The position numbers and the translations under genes were made by a program. 64,000 nucleotides of DNA from a bacterium (GTDB taxonomy: Bacteria > Hinthialibacterota > Hinthialibacteria > H5-UNCL2), in contig JABTUV010000015.1 in the NCBI GenBank assembly GCA_015075175.1, forward strand, positions 38,684 to 102,683, written 5' to 3'. Position 1 is the first letter of the stretch. Each line of letters starts with the position of its first letter. The notes below the pieces were generated by a model. It was given only the letters and a program-made list of their open reading frames with translations, was not told the origin of the DNA and made no database searches. Below, piece after piece: positions 61,789 to 64,000 of this stretch.

Positions 61789-62430
61789 TCACGCCTTCTC
61801 CGCCAGCGTGATGGTGGCGATTCGAGCAGCAGGTCGCTGGGCGTGACGCGCAGGCCGGATGCGCAAACATCCGATCGCGGCGGGAATGGCGCCGCGCAGA
61901 CTCAGGCAGGTAAGTAGGCGTCGCGGTTGCCGGAGATGATGCGGCCGACGAGGGGCAGGACGTATTGAAGTAGAGGGAGAGCGTAGCGGGGCCGCGGCGT
62001 AGTTGAGCACAGGCAACTCGCCGCGGGCGCGACACGCGGCGCACGCCGGCCAGCGCGCGCAGCAGGTCGGCGACGTTGCACGATCAAAACGCAGAGGACG
62101 GCGTCGAAACACTGATCCGGCATGGGGCGGGGTAGGCGTCCACGGCGTGGGCTGACCGAAGCGTGCGGCAGTTGCGGCGGGCGCGGGCCAGCATGGGCGG
62201 GGCGAAGTCGGCGATGACGACCAGTGGGCGCGGCCTGCGACGGGGCGCGGGCGAAATCGCCGGTCCCGCCGCAGAGGTCGAGGGCGCGGGCGCGAGGACG
62301 CCGGCCAGGCACCACACCGCGCCGCCGCCAGAAGCACGTCACATCCCCGGGTACGTGATTAGGCAGGTCGTAGGCGCCCGCGATGCCCGAACATGTCGCG
62401 CACCGCCGCGACTCTGGCCAGTCTTCTTCC
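61789..62430 (-). pseudogene. ubiE: UbiE/MenG-type quinone methyltransferase, heavily frameshifted
   Basis: Pieces in different minus-strand frames: GIAGAYDLPNHV (family FDxIAxxYDLLNHxLS), RALDLCGGTGDFA (SAM motif I), VVIADFAPPMLARARRNC (motif II), FDAVL, and C-terminal ARIATITLAEKA, matching the usual GIATLHVA-type ending. The product would methylate a quinone precursor. It sits between ubiD and the SGNH gene in the same orientation, supporting a menaquinone-related operon. Confidence 0.65.
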
Positions 62431-62454
62431 CGCAGGCGGGCGTCGCGCTCACAG

Positions 62455-63862
62455 CAGGCAGTTCCCAGGCGGTCCCAGAGTTGGTCAACCCGGCGCCGCA
62501 CCTCTTCGTCCATCGATGTCGGGCAGCCAGGGCTGCGTCTGGCCTTCGTTGGGCAGCTTTCGAGTCGTCAATGCCATCTGCTGCCCGAAACGCACGTATT
62601 CGGCGGTGATCAACGCGTCATCGGTCCCCAGACGAAGACGATAAACGCGCGTTGTTGCCACCCACCACAGCATCGGCAGGTTCTGCGTCATGATCTTCGT
62701 CGCAGACGATGGTCTTCTCCAGCATCATCTGCCCCCTTTGAGGGCCGTAGGCGACGCGCGCGCGTGGCGCGTGGCTCTTGCGGATGCGCACCAGGGCGAG
62801 ATTGTGGAACCCCCCCTCGACCGGCAGATTCATGTCGATGATCTCGGGGAAGTTGATGCGCAGGAGGGGCAGAAAGAGCCGCTCGGTGGTCTTGCCCAGC
62901 CAGGCGTCCTCGGCGGGGGGCCTGCCCACCACGATGGTGGGATAGACGGCGTTGCGCGCGCGCGTGAGGGCGGTGACGTGCAGGACGGGATAGTCGTCCT
63001 CCAGCGAATAGTAGCCGGTATGGTCGCCGAAGGGACCTTCGCGGCGCAATTCGCCCGGTTCAACGTAGCCCTCGATCACGATCTCGGCGTCGGCTGGGAC
63101 CCACAGGTCGTTGGTGGTGCACTTGACGAGATCGAGGGCGCGGCGGCGCAAGAAACCGGCGAACATGAGTTCATCCACGGCGTCCGGCAGCGGGGCGGTC
63201 GCCGCGTAGATGAGCGCCGGATCGCCCCCCAAGACCGCGGCGACCGGCATTCGCCGCCCCAGTTTCGCATATTGCGCATAGTGGCTGGCGCCCACTTTGT
63301 GTTGATGCCAGTGCATGCCGGTCGTCCGTCCGTCATAGACCTGCATGCGATACATGCCGATGTTCTTGTGGGCGCCGTCGGGACTCTGGGTGAAGACGAG
63401 GGGGAGGGTGATGAAGCGACCACCGTCCAACGGCCAGCACTTGAGAACGGGCAGCGCGTTGAGATCCGGTTGTCGCTCGACGATTTCCTGGCAGCGGCCC
63501 TCACTGACCTTGCGGGGAAGGACGAAGCGCAGTTCGGAGAGGCGGGCGGCCAGGTCGAAGCCCTCTTTCAAGCTCCTGGGCGGCCTGGCTTGCACTAGTT
63601 CCTCGATGCGGCGGGCGGCGTCCGAGAGCTCGGGTACGCCGAGGGCCAGCGCCATGCGCTCGCGGGAACCGAAGGCGTTGATGAGCACGGGCATGGTGTG
63701 CCCGATCACGTTGTGGAACAGGAGCGCCGGTCCGCCCGCCTTGACCGTGCGGTCGCAGATTTCCGTGATCTCCAGGTCCTGTGAGACCGGCTCGGAGATG
63801 TCCACGAGCATCCCGCGGGCGCGCAGGAGATCGATATATTCACCCAGGTCTGCGTAGGCCAT
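62455..63862 (-). pseudogene. ubiD: UbiD family prenyl-FMN decarboxylase, frameshifted near the 3' end
   Basis: Start ATG at 63862 (MAYADLGEYIDLLRARGMLV). About 400 residues read cleanly: FGSRERMALALGV, MYRMQVYDGRTTGMHWHQHK, the catalytic block PGELRREGPFGDHTGYYSLE, HNLALVRIRK. After KTIVCDEDHD the frame changes; LPMLWWVATTRVYRLRLGTD, ALTTRKLPNEGQTQPWLPDI and MDEEVRRRVDQLWDRLG continue the family C-terminus in two other frames to about 62455. Likely decarboxylates a quinone precursor, with UbiE next. Confidence 0.8.
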
Positions 63863-63905
63863 GCGTCGATGTCCCAAAGGTAGTGGGCGGCAGGGTAACA
63901 CACGC

Positions 63906-64000
63906 AGTAGGGTGGGTTCTAGCCACCAATGCGGCCGGGGGGAGAGAGCCTCGAAACGGCCTGGGCGCGTCCATGTCGTCCTCTCGATACGCGAAAACCT
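63906..64000. repeat. TAGGGTGGG palindrome and module A/B-like segment at the window edge
   Basis: GTAGGGTGGGTTCTAGCCACC (about 63906-63926), then CTCGAAACGGCCTGGGCGCG and CCTCTCGATACGCGAAAACC, recognisable as degenerate module A and B pieces. It is cut by the window end. Confidence 0.55.

Overview
The window is high-GC DNA (about 65-68 percent by eye) from a didermic bacterium. Lipoprotein and LPS machinery (LolCD, a Kdo-kinase-like protein, an MsbA-type exporter), a type II pseudopilin, many lipoproteins, dockerin-like repeats with Thr-Pro linkers, McsAB, a DUF4388 protein and secreted beta-helix proteins together suggest an uncultivated environmental lineage. A candidate phylum of the Sumerlaeota/Hydrogenedentota kind would fit, but this is inference; no rRNA or ribosomal protein is present to settle it.

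Layout. 0.2-1.9 kb: frameshifted remnants (dockerin-like; thioredoxin plus MauE). 1.9-6.8 kb: a secreted Thr-Pro/dockerin protein, then an ECF-type nickel/cobalt importer (DUF4198 protein, CbiM, NikL-like, CbiQ, CbiO). 6.9-9.0 kb: nitroreductase and rarA. 9.1-10.5 kb: a dense modular repeat region with a 39-bp tandem array. 10.5-15.3 kb (minus): miaA, mutL, rhomboid, and a receiver/ATPase regulator. 15.6-19.2 kb: Rieske protein, ROK kinase, formate-THF ligase. 19.5-22.5 kb: three related lipoproteins and a radical SAM protein. 22.8-23.9 kb: a chimeric broken gene. 24.1-25.8 kb: two-subunit class I fumarase-type hydratase. 26-41 kb: a carbohydrate/organic acid region with two secreted beta-helix proteins, a pseudopilin, a truncated IclR regulator, a split UxaA-type hydro-lyase, and an operon of pectate-lyase-like protein, ArgH-like C-N lyase, MmgE/PrpD protein and sodium:solute symporter. 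42.1-46.9 kb (minus): mcsAB, a branched-chain aminotransferase and lolCD. 47-52.6 kb: galE, DUF4388 and response-regulator-like proteins, a LacI regulator and a broken methyltransferase. 53-56 kb: hisDCB. 56.1-60.3 kb: LPS-type genes interrupted by a MacB-like patch. 60.6-63.9 kb (minus): ubiD-ubiE-SGNH hydrolase, heavily frameshifted.

Two themes stand out. First, the window is full of short palindromic repeats of about a dozen families. Several sit exactly on stop codons; others supply start codons or peptide segments to real proteins (miaA, galE, mcsA, hisD, a Kdo-kinase-like gene). Second, there are two apparent gene chimeras: an msbA-type transporter switching to a MacB-type ATPase at the Walker A motif, and a glycosidase-like domain joined out of frame to a Thr-Pro-linked domain. 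Frameshifts cluster near the window ends, so low sequence quality there is a real alternative to pseudogene decay.
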